A DNA stretch of 7,916 bases from an uncultured Christensenellaceae bacterium (GTDB taxonomy: Bacteria > Bacillota > Clostridia > Christensenellales > Aristaeellaceae). Each line of letters begins with the position of its first letter. Position 1 is the stretch's first letter. Shown here one piece after another: positions 1-6,611 of the stretch. The notes beneath the pieces are model-generated. The model made no database searches. It was not told the origin of the DNA and saw only the letters and a program-made list of their open reading frames with translations. The position numbers were made by a program, and so were the translations under genes. The DNA lies in assembly GCA_905236495.1 (NCBI GenBank), contig CAJOPV010000022.1, positions 1 to 7,916 of the forward strand, given 5' to 3'.

Positions 1-192
1 CATGCAGCGTTGAAAAGATAAGCGCGCCAAGAAGCATCAGGCTGACAATCAGGCAGCTGTTCCTCAGCACGGGCCACCCGCCCTGAAACATATTGTTTTC
101 GTCGATCGTAAAGCAAATATCCGTAAACAGCGCCGTCAGGTAAATCCCGGCATTGACGCCGATCAGCAGCCACCACAGCCCGCTGTTTTTTT
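1..192 (-). pseudogene. Frame-shifted continuation of the membrane sensor protein, cut by the window edge
   Basis: Read in the -1 frame relative to the upstream part, the minus strand from the A7 run (192-186) to base 1 has no stop codon. It encodes a hydrophobic stretch including SGLWWLLIGVNAGIYLTALF, then ICFTIDENN, then a further membrane segment (CLIVSLMLLGALIF). These are natural continuations of the module upstream, so the two pieces were, or are, one protein. A single added base in the A7 run, or -1 slippage on AAA-AAA, restores one frame. Which output domain follows (diguanylate cyclase, kinase or other) lies outside the window. The break may be a true mutation, a phase-variable or slippage-corrected tract, or a sequencing error; the sequence alone cannot decide. 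Confidence 0.6.
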
Positions 193-555
193 CGGGCTGA
201 CAATATACAGGAAGAGCAGCAGAATGACAGGCCGAATGGAATACCCATAAATGTCGATCGCTTTTCTGAGCGTGATCATCGGGGTTCCATAGGTCAGCCA
301 ATTGTCCAGGAAATTCTGAGCAATCAGGCTGAAAACCAGGGCGCAGATAATCAGCATGATCTGCTTTTTCTGCTTCTGAATGTATTGATCGATCCCCACC
401 GCGATGAATAAGCCTATCAAAAGCAGCACCATGGGAAAAACGGCAAGGATTTCCGTATAGTGCGCATGAATAAACTGATATATGGCTTCATGCACAGCCC
501 CATCATCCTCCTTCCGCGTTATGTGTTTTCGGTGTTTTTCGCTCGTTTCCTGCAT
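163..555 (-). CDS. Membrane sensor-module protein, 5' part of a frameshifted gene
   Basis: The open frame encodes 130 residues, with about three hydrophobic segments: roughly residues 36-54, 65-82 and 106-119. The layout and wording (RPVILLLFLYIVSPKK near the end) resemble the N-terminal multi-pass membrane module that clostridia place in front of GGDEF, histidine kinase or similar output domains; this is recognition from memory. The frame stops at 163 just after a run of seven A on the coding strand (forward T run 186-192), giving an unlikely tail TAGCGGC. One frame over, the same protein continues to the window edge, so this is probably the front part of a broken or slipped gene. The ATG at 555 has no ribosome binding site. 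A GTG at 495 (residue 21 of the long frame) follows AAGGAGG at 507-513 and gives a more natural start directly before the first membrane segment. Confidence 0.6.
   Translation of the reverse strand: MQETSEKHRKHITRKEDDGAVHEAIYQFIHAHYTEILAVFPMVLLLIGLFIAVGIDQYIQKQKKQIMLIICALVFSLIAQNFLDNWLTYGTPMITLRKAIDIYGYSIRPVILLLFLYIVSPKKTAGCGGC
507..513 (-). promoter_or_regulatory. Ribosome binding site favouring a GTG start at 495
   Basis: The minus strand reads AAGGAGG here, 11 bases before a GTG codon at 495-493 in the frame of the membrane protein. The longer ATG start at 555 has no comparable purine-rich site. The spacing is a little long but acceptable. An ATGATG pair directly after the site is in another frame and leads to nothing recognisable. 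Confidence 0.5.
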
Positions 556-608
556 TTATCAATACTCACATGGAAAAAACGAAATTGAAGTGCGCTGAAG
601 CAGTTTGA

Positions 609-822
609 GGTGTGACATTAAAGCAGATCAAGGAAGCCGAGTCCAGCCTGACCTCTGGCGGGGATTGGTGTTAAAGCCTGCGAAAAGGCCATTGCGGGCA
701 CGGAAGCCAAGCTGTCTATGCCGGGGCAGAAGCTCACTCAGCAGCAGCGGGCCATGGAGCAGCAACATAAAAAATTGCTTCAACGATGGGCAAGCCTGCG
801 TTTAGTTGTCATCGTATATTGA
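609..822 (+). pseudogene. Possible decayed remnant of a helical protein
   Basis: No intact gene is present, but two adjoining frames read like protein. Bases 609-656 give GVTLKQIKEAESSLTS. One frame on, bases 655-822 give LAGIGVKACEKAIAGTEAKL, then SMPGQKLTQQQRAMEQQHKK, then a short tail ending at TGA 820-822. A single extra base around 651-656 would join them. The piece is rich in K, E and Q and probably helical, perhaps phage-derived, but I do not recognise the family. There is no ribosome binding site. It may be chance; the call rests only on the amino-acid flavour of the two frames. Confidence 0.25.
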
Positions 823-1023
823 TTCATCAGCAGAGCAAAAACATAACAAAACAAAGCCCTTATCGCACGCCATATTGTGCAGTTGGCGCATTTCGCCGCG
901 CCGCCCTCTCACGATCCTGACCGATCCGCCTGGGGCAGAGGAACCATGCCTGGAAGGATGCGGGCTGGGTGCCGTACCGCCTGATTGGCTTAAAAAACCG
1001 AAAAGCGGGAGCGGCAAGAACCG
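823..1023. other. Gene-free GC-rich intergenic stretch
   Basis: This segment lies downstream of the NlpC/P60 gene and holds no supported gene; short frames on both strands lack ribosome binding sites and family resemblance. It contains two near-identical 12-mers, CCGATCCGCCTG (921-932) and CCGTACCGCCTG (972-983), and a small hairpin GGCGC/GCGCC. On the minus strand a run of six T (997-992) follows a weak GCCG/CGGT stem just after the peptidase stop codon, which could be a poor intrinsic terminator. Confidence 0.4.
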
Positions 1024-1968
1024 TCAGGTGCCGGGCGCAGCCAGCTCCGGCGTCCTGTACCAGCAGTAGCTGGTGGCGTCGTAGGGGTCGGTCCGCAAGG
1101 TCAGCATATAATTGCCGTCGTCGATGAGGAAATAATCGTAATCGAAGGTCTGCACGTGGGTGTGATAGGGGGCCAGCTCGGAGGGAACGCCCACCAGAGA
1201 GACCGCCACGCCGCCGTCGGTGGTATTGCAGTTGCCGTAGCGGTCCGGGTTATCCTGGATGAGCTTTTCAAAGCGCTCGCCGTAGAAGGGGCTGGGGCCG
1301 CAGTGGATCACCAGGGGGTATTCCAGGTAAGGCGCCAGATCCGGCGCCTCTTCGGCGGTGAAGCCGTAATCCTTCAGGGTGCCAATGTACATCATGATAT
1401 GGCGGCCCTTATGCTTGGTGACGAACAGGTCCCCCGCCTGCAGGGTGTATTGCATTTCCTCATAGGCCGGCATGGGCTTGGATTCGCTCACCCAGTTGGG
1501 CCCGCCGTTGTACAGATGATATTTCCGATAATTGACTTTATCGTTCATCATCTTATCCAGCGGAGGATGCATCGGCAGGCCGCACTGATAATAGACCCAG
1601 CGGGTAAAGCCGGAGCAGTCCATGCCGTAGATGTACCTTTTCCCGCTGGACCAGAAGCCGTCGTGGGCGTGCTCCAGGCAGGTGAGGGTGCTGTAATACG
1701 GGTATTTGGCTATCAGCCTTTCCACGTTGGCAAGCTTGGTGCCGTTGCTGTTGGTCTGCTGCCCGTAGAAATAGGGAACGCCCAATTCAAACAGGGATTC
1801 CACATTGGCGCCCGTTATCTCGTTGTAGCGGCGCTGGAAAATATTATCCTTTTCCAGCAGGGAAAAGGCCGCGTCCAGCAGGGGAGACTGCTCCACCTCG
1901 CCCACCGCCCCGGAGCAAAACCCCAGCGCGAGGGCGCACAGCAGCAGCAAAGCAATGATCTTCTTCAT
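1024..1968 (-). CDS. Secreted NlpC/P60-family cell-wall peptidase
   Basis: This is a 314-residue exported cysteine peptidase, expected to cleave peptide stems of peptidoglycan outside the membrane. Residues 1-24 form a classic signal peptide: MKK, a leucine-rich core, then a small-residue region. The lipobox is poor because Phe precedes Cys18, so cleavage by signal peptidase I is more likely than lipidation. The NlpC/P60 core runs from about residue 95 to 230. The nucleophile is Cys118 in GMDCSGF, the catalytic His is His190 in GRHIMMYIG, and His222 in VIHCG is the likely third polar residue. GDLF before the His is typical of the family. Residues 25-95 match no binding domain I know. The start is fixed by AAGGAG at 1976-1981, seven bases upstream. 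It lies 64 bases behind the ribbon-helix-helix gene on the same strand, so read-through is possible. The exact substrate bond cannot be inferred. Confidence 0.9.
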   Translation of the reverse strand: MKKIIALLLLCALALGFCSGAVGEVEQSPLLDAAFSLLEKDNIFQRRYNEITGANVESLFELGVPYFYGQQTNSNGTKLANVERLIAKYPYYSTLTCLEHAHDGFWSSGKRYIYGMDCSGFTRWVYYQCGLPMHPPLDKMMNDKVNYRKYHLYNGGPNWVSESKPMPAYEEMQYTLQAGDLFVTKHKGRHIMMYIGTLKDYGFTAEEAPDLAPYLEYPLVIHCGPSPFYGERFEKLIQDNPDRYGNCNTTDGGVAVSLVGVPSELAPYHTHVQTFDYDYFLIDDGNYMLTLRTDPYDATSYCWYRTPELAAPGT

Positions 1969-2032
1969 ATTCTTTCTCCTTCTTTCATGGGTTCAATCCC
2001 AATCGATTGATATTCTCAGGCCTGCGGGACCG

Positions 2033-2233
2033 TTATCTTTTTGTGGGCTTAACATTGATGGCGGGCTTAATGGTTCCGTCGATTTCGCCGTGCTCCTCCT
2101 CAAAGCGCTTGATGCTTTCACGTATCAGAACCAGCACATGACTATTGACGGATCGTCCTTCATAATCTGCAACGTACGCTAACTTTTTGAGCATATCGTC
2201 CTCGATGCGGATGGAGACGCTTTTTATTGGCAT
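2033..2233 (-). CDS. Small ribbon-helix-helix DNA-binding protein (Arc/CopG-like)
   Basis: This 66-residue protein has the ribbon-helix-helix pattern. A basic N-terminal strand (KSVSIRIEDD, residues 4-13) would enter the DNA major groove, helix one follows (MLKKLAYVADYEG), then the turn RSVNSHV, and helix two (LVLIRESIKRFEEEHG). The last 16 residues look flexible and basic (IKPAINVKPTKR). Such proteins bind DNA as dimers and act as repressors or as antitoxins. No toxin partner follows: the next gene on the strand is the cell-wall peptidase, so a plain regulator or an orphan is more likely. The ATG is supported by AAGGTGA (2244-2238), four bases upstream. Candidate operators lie just upstream: a 9-bp tandem repeat at 2255-2276 and a perfect palindrome at 2303-2319. 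Autoregulation is an inference. Confidence 0.85.
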   Translation of the reverse strand: MPIKSVSIRIEDDMLKKLAYVADYEGRSVNSHVLVLIRESIKRFEEEHGEIDGTIKPAINVKPTKR

Positions 2234-2254
2234 AGAATCACCTTGCTTTTAGAT

Positions 2255-2276
2255 ATTTTATGCATTCATTTTATGC
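2255..2276. repeat. Tandem 9-bp direct repeat upstream of the ribbon-helix-helix gene
   Basis: ATTTTATGC occurs at 2255-2263 and again at 2268-2276, a 13-base period. On the coding (minus) strand this is GCATAAAAT twice, and each copy carries a -10-like TAAAAT. Ribbon-helix-helix dimers often bind short tandem subsites, so this may be an operator of the gene at 2233; that is inference. Confidence 0.4.
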
Positions 2277-2302
2277 TCACGATGTGCTTTCACGGCAAAA
2301 AC

Positions 2303-2319
2303 AGATATACCGTATATCT
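2303..2319. promoter_or_regulatory. Perfect 17-bp palindrome, candidate operator
   Basis: AGATATACCGTATATCT is an exact 8+1+8 inverted repeat 70 bases upstream of the ribbon-helix-helix gene. Read on the minus strand its core is TATACGGTATA, identical to the core of the palindrome over the ornithine carbamoyltransferase promoter (6596-6612). Its right arm on the minus strand includes TATATC, which could serve as a weak -10. The bound protein is unknown. Confidence 0.5.
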
Positions 2320-2349
2320 ATTATTTACAAGAAGAATAAACCGAATACA

Positions 2350-2362
2350 GCCGCCGAGCGGC
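2350..2362. repeat. GC-rich inverted repeat upstream of the branching enzyme promoter
   Basis: GCCGC-CGA-GCGGC is a perfect 5-bp stem with a 3-base centre inside otherwise AT-rich DNA, 22 bases upstream of the -35 box at 2385. No T run follows on either strand, so it is not an intrinsic terminator. It could be an activator or repressor site. Confidence 0.3.
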
Positions 2363-2384
2363 AGCAAAAATTGGTTATTTTTCC

Positions 2385-2414
2385 TTGTCAAATGCCAGAC
2401 GGATATTGTATAAT
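2385..2414 (+). promoter_or_regulatory. Promoter of the branching enzyme-xylosidase unit
   Basis: TTGTCA (2385-2390) and a perfect TATAAT (2409-2414) are 18 bases apart, matching a housekeeping sigma factor. The leader to the ATG at 2497 would be about 75 bases. It contains a small possible stem (AGGG 2454-2457 with CCCT 2462-2465, flanked by ACCG and CGGT) and the ribosome binding site AAGGAGG at 2482-2488. No known riboswitch was recognised. Confidence 0.75.
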
Positions 2415-2496
2415 ACCTGCAGATTGATAAAAAAACGAGTTTTCACCGTTTCCAGGGGTTTCCCTCGCTGTCGGTAGAAAAAAGGAGGCTTTCGCC

Positions 2497-4476
2497 ATGC
2501 TGGGTATCCTGAAAAACCACCCCGAGCTCCGTCCCTATGAGAGCGATTTCAAGCTGCGGATGGACCTGTACAAGGCCAAGAAAAAGCAGATCCTCAAGCG
2601 GGGCAAAACGCTGGACGATTTCGCCAACGCCTACGAATATTACGGCTTTCATCACCTGAAGGACGGCTGGGTGTATCGGGAATGGGCGCCGGGGGCCGAT
2701 CAGGTATTTTTGACGGGGGATTTCAATAACTGGCACTGGATCGATACCCCCCTGACCCGGCGGGAAAACGGGGACTGGGAGGTGTTCCTGCCCGGGGATA
2801 CCCTCAGCCAGGGAAGCCGGGTCATCACCATCGTGAAAAACGGCGATAACCTGACCCAGCATCTGCCCCTCTACACCCGCCGGGCGGTGCAGGACTGGCA
2901 AAACGGCAGCTGGTGCTGCGAGGTGCAGGACGATACCCTGCCATACCCCTGGACGGACGAAGGCTTTGCCCTGGACGAGCCGCCGCTGATCTACGAGGCC
3001 CACGTGGGCATGGCGACGGAGGAATACCGCACCGCCACCTACACCGAATTTGCCGATAACGTGCTGCCCCACATCAAGGAGGGCGGCTATAATACCGTGC
3101 AGCTCATGGCGATCATGGAGCATCCCTTCTACGCCTCCTTCGGCTATCAGGTGAGCAATTTCTACGCCCCCTCCTCCCGCTTCGGAACGCCGGACGAGCT
3201 GCGCTACCTGGTGAACAAGGCCCACCATATGGGCATCCGGGTGCTGCTGGACGTGGTGCATTCCCACGCCTGCCCCAACACCCTGGAGGGCATCAACCTC
3301 TTCGACGGCACCAGCTATCAGTTTTTCCACGAGGGCGGACGGGGCGATCACAGCGCCTGGGGCACCAAATGCTTCAATTACGATAAGCCCGAGGTGCTGC
3401 ATTTCCTGCTGAGCAACCTGAAATACTGGATGAAGGAATTCCATTTCGACGGCTTCCGCTTCGACGGCGTGACCTCTATGCTGTATCACGATCACGGCCT
3501 GGGGGTGGCCTTCTCCTCCCTGGATACCTATTTCACCATGAATACCGACGTGGAATCCGTCACGTACCTGCAATTGGCTACCGATCTGATCCGGCAGGTG
3601 AACCCCAAAGCCATCACCATCGCCGAGGACATGAGCGGCATGCCCGGCATGTGCGAGCCGACGAAGGACGGGGGCATCGGCTTTGATTATCGGCTGGGCA
3701 TGGGCTTGCCCGATCTGTGGATCCGCCTGGCGAAGGATTGGAAGGATGAGGACTGGCGGCTGGATATGATCTGGAAGGAGCTGACCTTCCGCAACGCCCC
3801 CACCATCGCTTACGTGGAAAGCCACGACCAGGCGCTGGTGGGCGATAAAACGATGATCTTCCGCTTTGCCGACGCCGCCATGTACGACCAGATGGAAAAG
3901 GACACCCACACCCCCGTCATCGACCGGGCCATCGCCCTGCATAAGATGATCCGGCTGCTGACGCTGGCGGCGGGGGGCACCGGGTATCTGAACTTCATGG
4001 GCAACGAGTTCGGGCACCCGGAATGGATCGATTTTCCCCGGCCCGGCAATAACAACAGCTATCACTACTGCCGAAGGCAGTGGAGCCTGATGAAAAACCC
4101 CGCCCTCAAATACCAGTACCTGAATAAATTCGATCAGGATATGATCGCGGCGGTGAAGCAGTACCACGTATTCAGCGAGGAATATCCCGAGCTGCGCATG
4201 ATCCACGAGGATCAGCACGTCATCGCCTTCGAGCGGGGCGGGCTGCTCTTCGCCTTCAATTTCGATCCCTCCCGCAGCTATACCGATTATCCCATCCCCG
4301 TCAGCCAGGCCCGGGACTATCAGGTGCTTTTCTCCACCGACGATAACTGGTACGGCGGCTTCGGGCGGGTGCACCACGACCGGGTCGGCACCCTGGACGC
4401 GGAGCTGGAAGGCCCCCACGTGCGGCTGTATCTGCCCGCCCGCACCGCTACGGTGCTCAAAGCTGCGGAAGACTAA
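2497..4476 (+). CDS. glgB: 1,4-alpha-glucan (glycogen) branching enzyme, GH13_8 type
   Basis: This 659-residue cytoplasmic enzyme cuts alpha-1,4-glucan chains and re-attaches them as alpha-1,6 branches. An N-terminal helical part and a CBM48-like beta domain (about 40-145, with VYREWAPGADQVFLTGDFNN) precede the GH13 barrel (about 160-520) and a C-terminal beta domain (about 560-655). Barrel motifs are complete: DVVHSH (252-257), GFRFDGV with nucleophile Asp323, AEDMSG with acid/base Glu377, and ESHDQ with Asp444. The wording (QLMAIMEHPFYASFGYQ, then NEFGHPEWIDFPRPGNNNSY) matches the animal and plant branching-enzyme subfamily more closely than the usual bacterial GH13_9 enzyme. AAGGAGG lies eight bases before the ATG. 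Promoter 2385-2414 drives it, and the xylosidase follows after 41 bases. No other glycogen gene (synthase, pyrophosphorylase, phosphorylase) is in the window. Confidence 0.93.
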   Translation: MLGILKNHPELRPYESDFKLRMDLYKAKKKQILKRGKTLDDFANAYEYYGFHHLKDGWVYREWAPGADQVFLTGDFNNWHWIDTPLTRRENGDWEVFLPGDTLSQGSRVITIVKNGDNLTQHLPLYTRRAVQDWQNGSWCCEVQDDTLPYPWTDEGFALDEPPLIYEAHVGMATEEYRTATYTEFADNVLPHIKEGGYNTVQLMAIMEHPFYASFGYQVSNFYAPSSRFGTPDELRYLVNKAHHMGIRVLLDVVHSHACPNTLEGINLFDGTSYQFFHEGGRGDHSAWGTKCFNYDKPEVLHFLLSNLKYWMKEFHFDGFRFDGVTSMLYHDHGLGVAFSSLDTYFTMNTDVESVTYLQLATDLIRQVNPKAITIAEDMSGMPGMCEPTKDGGIGFDYRLGMGLPDLWIRLAKDWKDEDWRLDMIWKELTFRNAPTIAYVESHDQALVGDKTMIFRFADAAMYDQMEKDTHTPVIDRAIALHKMIRLLTLAAGGTGYLNFMGNEFGHPEWIDFPRPGNNNSYHYCRRQWSLMKNPALKYQYLNKFDQDMIAAVKQYHVFSEEYPELRMIHEDQHVIAFERGGLLFAFNFDPSRSYTDYPIPVSQARDYQVLFSTDDNWYGGFGRVHHDRVGTLDAELEGPHVRLYLPARTATVLKAAED

Positions 4477-4517
4477 ACCGATGAAAAACAAAGCGTGAAT
4501 CAGGAAAGGAGCTTCTT

Positions 4518-6506
4518 ATGCTTTACTACGTCAATGCCTCCGCTTCCCGGGATGGGAACGGCAGCAGGGAAATGCCCTTCCGCCGCATCAGCGACGCCGC
4601 GAAAATCGCCCTGCCGGGGGATGAGATCGTCGTAGCCCCCGGGATCTATCGGGAATACGTAAACCCGCAAAACGCCGGCACGGAAGAAAACCGCATCGTC
4701 TATCGCTCGGAGGAAATCAAGGGCGCGGTGATCACCGGGGCGGAAATTCTCACCGGCTGGACCCGCTACCGGGACGACGTATGGGTGAACCGGGTGAACA
4801 ATGGGGTGTTCGGAGCGTATAACCCCTATACCACCTTCGTCTGCGGCGACTGGTACTTCGCCCCCACGGTGCGCCACACCGGGGCGGTGTTCCTCAACGA
4901 CCGCATGCTGTATGAAACCGTCACGCTGGAGGAGTGCCTGGCGGGGAAGCCGGACCCCTGCGCCTGGAACCAGGAGGATGCGAAATACCTTTGGTTTACC
5001 GAGCAGGATGGAAACGAAACGGTGCTCTACGCCAATTTCCAGGGCAAGGACCCCAACGCCGAAAAGGTGGAGATCACCGTGCGGCGCAATTGCTTCATGC
5101 CGGATAAAACAGGGGTAGGCTACATCACCGTCAGCGGCTTCAGGATCGATAAAGCCGCCACCACCTGGGCGCCTCCCGCCGCCTATCAGGACGGCATGAT
5201 CGGCCCTCATTGGTCCAAAGGCTGGATCATCGAGGACTGCGAGATCAGCAACAGCAAGTGCTGCGGCATCTCCCTGGGCAAATACCGGGATGAAGAGAAC
5301 GACATGTATTTCTATACCAGGCACGTCAAATCTCCCACCCAGATGGAGCGGGACGCGGTGTGCCGGGGCCAGTATCACGGGTGGCTGAAGGAAAAGGTGG
5401 GCAGCCATATCATCCGCCGGTGCGAGGTGCACCACTGCGAGCAGACCGGCATCGTGGGCCGGATGGGCGGCGTGTTTTCCATCATTGAGGATTGCCACAT
5501 CCACCACGTCTGCAATTCCCAGCAGCTGGGCGGCGCCGAAACCGCCGGCATCAAGCTCCACGCCGCCATCGACGTCACCATCCGCCGCAATCATATCCAC
5601 CACTGCATCCAGGGCGTCTGGTGCGACTGGCAGGCCCAGGGCGCCCGGATCAGCCAGAACCTGATGCACGATAACACGCCCCCCGCGGGCACCCCCCACG
5701 CCCGGGGCGCCATGTTCTCCACGGACGTGTTCATCGAGGTGGGCCACGGCCCCACCCTGATCGATAACAACCTGCTCCTGTCCCCCGTATCCATCACCAT
5801 CCCCAGCGAGGGCATCGCCGTGGTGCATAACCTGGTGCTGGGCAGTTTCTCCCTCATCAATTCCGGGGTTGACAGCGTCGTCAACGGGCAGCGGGAGCCC
5901 CGCTATACCCCCTATCATATCCGCCACCGTACCGAGGTCGCCGGGTTTATGACGATCCTCCACGGGGACGACCGCATCTACAACAATATCTTCATTCAGC
6001 ATTATCCCGTCACCGATAAGAAAAAGAAGCCCACCGACAACGATTATCAGGCCGTGGGCACCGCGCCCTTCGATATTTTCCCCGCCTACGACGAGTGGAT
6101 TTCCCACTTCATGATGGATCGGGAGCCGGATATGGGCGCCCTGGCGCCTTACCACTTCGGGCATCTGCCCGTGTGGGTGGAGGGCAATGCCTATTTCGCC
6201 GGGGCCACCGTCAGCAAGCATGAAACCCACGGCCTGGTGAACAGGCGGGCAAAGCCCAAGGTGGAATGGACAGAGGAAAAGGGCAGGTACGTCCTCAAAA
6301 CCAACCTCTACGATTATATCAAGGATTTTGCCGACGGCATCGTCACCAGCGATACCCTGGGCTGCGCCTTCCAGCCGGAACAGCGCTTTGAAAGCCCCGA
6401 CGGCTCCGCCATCACCTTCGACAGCGATTACCTGGGTGCGCATCGAGGCCTGCGCCCCCTGCCCGGGCCGTTTGCGCAAAGCGCTAAAGAATACGTCGTA
6501 TTTTGA
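4518..6506 (+). CDS. GH120-type beta-xylosidase with right-handed beta-helix fold
   Basis: This 662-residue protein has no signal peptide, so it probably acts in the cytoplasm on imported xylo-oligosaccharides, releasing xylose. The N-terminus (YYVNASASRDGNGSREMPF, then PGDEIVVAPGIYREYV) is the usual opening of a beta-helix. Many coil repeats follow, including GPHWSKGWIIEDCEI (229-243), HIIRRCEVHHCEQTGIVG (297-314) and AAIDVTIRRNHIHHC (349-363). The run GVWCDWQAQGARISQN (366-381) and FIEVGHGP (405-412) match GH120 as I remember it; Asp370 and Glu407 would be nucleophile and acid/base by analogy with the Thermoanaerobacterium XylC pair, with a loop between them that looks about 14 residues longer. 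An insert or jelly-roll region interrupts the helix at about 75-200. AAGGAG (4506-4511) sits six bases before the ATG. It is downstream of glgB in one transcript and ends at a terminator. Other beta-helix glycosidases are possible, but the motif match is strong. Confidence 0.88.
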   Translation: MLYYVNASASRDGNGSREMPFRRISDAAKIALPGDEIVVAPGIYREYVNPQNAGTEENRIVYRSEEIKGAVITGAEILTGWTRYRDDVWVNRVNNGVFGAYNPYTTFVCGDWYFAPTVRHTGAVFLNDRMLYETVTLEECLAGKPDPCAWNQEDAKYLWFTEQDGNETVLYANFQGKDPNAEKVEITVRRNCFMPDKTGVGYITVSGFRIDKAATTWAPPAAYQDGMIGPHWSKGWIIEDCEISNSKCCGISLGKYRDEENDMYFYTRHVKSPTQMERDAVCRGQYHGWLKEKVGSHIIRRCEVHHCEQTGIVGRMGGVFSIIEDCHIHHVCNSQQLGGAETAGIKLHAAIDVTIRRNHIHHCIQGVWCDWQAQGARISQNLMHDNTPPAGTPHARGAMFSTDVFIEVGHGPTLIDNNLLLSPVSITIPSEGIAVVHNLVLGSFSLINSGVDSVVNGQREPRYTPYHIRHRTEVAGFMTILHGDDRIYNNIFIQHYPVTDKKKKPTDNDYQAVGTAPFDIFPAYDEWISHFMMDREPDMGALAPYHFGHLPVWVEGNAYFAGATVSKHETHGLVNRRAKPKVEWTEEKGRYVLKTNLYDYIKDFADGIVTSDTLGCAFQPEQRFESPDGSAITFDSDYLGAHRGLRPLPGPFAQSAKEYVVF

Positions 6507-6515
6507 TCCTGTCTT

Positions 6516-6542
6516 CCCTCCGCCTCGCTCGGAGGGATTTTT
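6516..6542 (+). terminator. Intrinsic terminator after the xylosidase
   Basis: CCCTCCG (6516-6522), a seven-base loop, and CGGAGGG (6530-6536) form a perfect 7-bp GC-rich stem, followed by ATTTTT. It begins ten bases after the stop codon and closes the glgB-xylosidase unit, separating it from the next promoter. Confidence 0.9.
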
Positions 6543-6582
6543 ATATTTATTCGTTTTATCCGATAATTATTTATAATATTTC

Positions 6583-6611
6583 TTGACATAATCGGGATTA
6601 TACGGTATAAT
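6583..6611 (+). promoter_or_regulatory. Strong promoter of ornithine carbamoyltransferase
   Basis: TTGACA (6583-6588) and TATAAT (6606-6611) are both exact consensus boxes with the ideal 17-base spacer. They are preceded by a very AT-rich stretch (6537-6582) that could act as an UP element. A start near 6618 gives a leader of about 27 bases with GGAGGT at 6632-6637. A promoter this close to consensus usually needs repression, which fits the palindromes overlying it. Confidence 0.9.

Noticed and set aside
992..1018. Intrinsic terminator for the peptidase gene
   Set aside because: A six-T run is present on the minus strand, but the preceding stem is only about four pairs with a long loop, too weak to call.
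802..1069. Short frames on both strands in the GC-rich gap
   Set aside because: They overlap the end of the peptidase gene or lack start signals; compositions are biased (P, G, S, R) with no known motifs.
1156..2010. Rightward open frame across the NlpC/P60 gene
   Set aside because: Codon-aligned shadow of the minus-strand peptidase, which has a signal peptide, catalytic motifs and a ribosome binding site.
2033..2233. Toxin-antitoxin module
   Set aside because: The ribbon-helix-helix protein could be an antitoxin, but no toxin-like gene is adjacent on either side.
2443..4491. A 682-codon open frame antisense to the branching enzyme
   Set aside because: It is aligned codon-for-codon with glgB and stays open only because glgB never uses TTA, CTA or TCA. 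Its translation is low-complexity, rich in G, V, H and Q, with no family resemblance.
4500..6479. A 659-codon open frame antisense to the xylosidase
   Set aside because: Same cause: exact codon alignment with the sense gene and absence of the three codons. The sense frame has clear GH120 motifs and a ribosome binding site.
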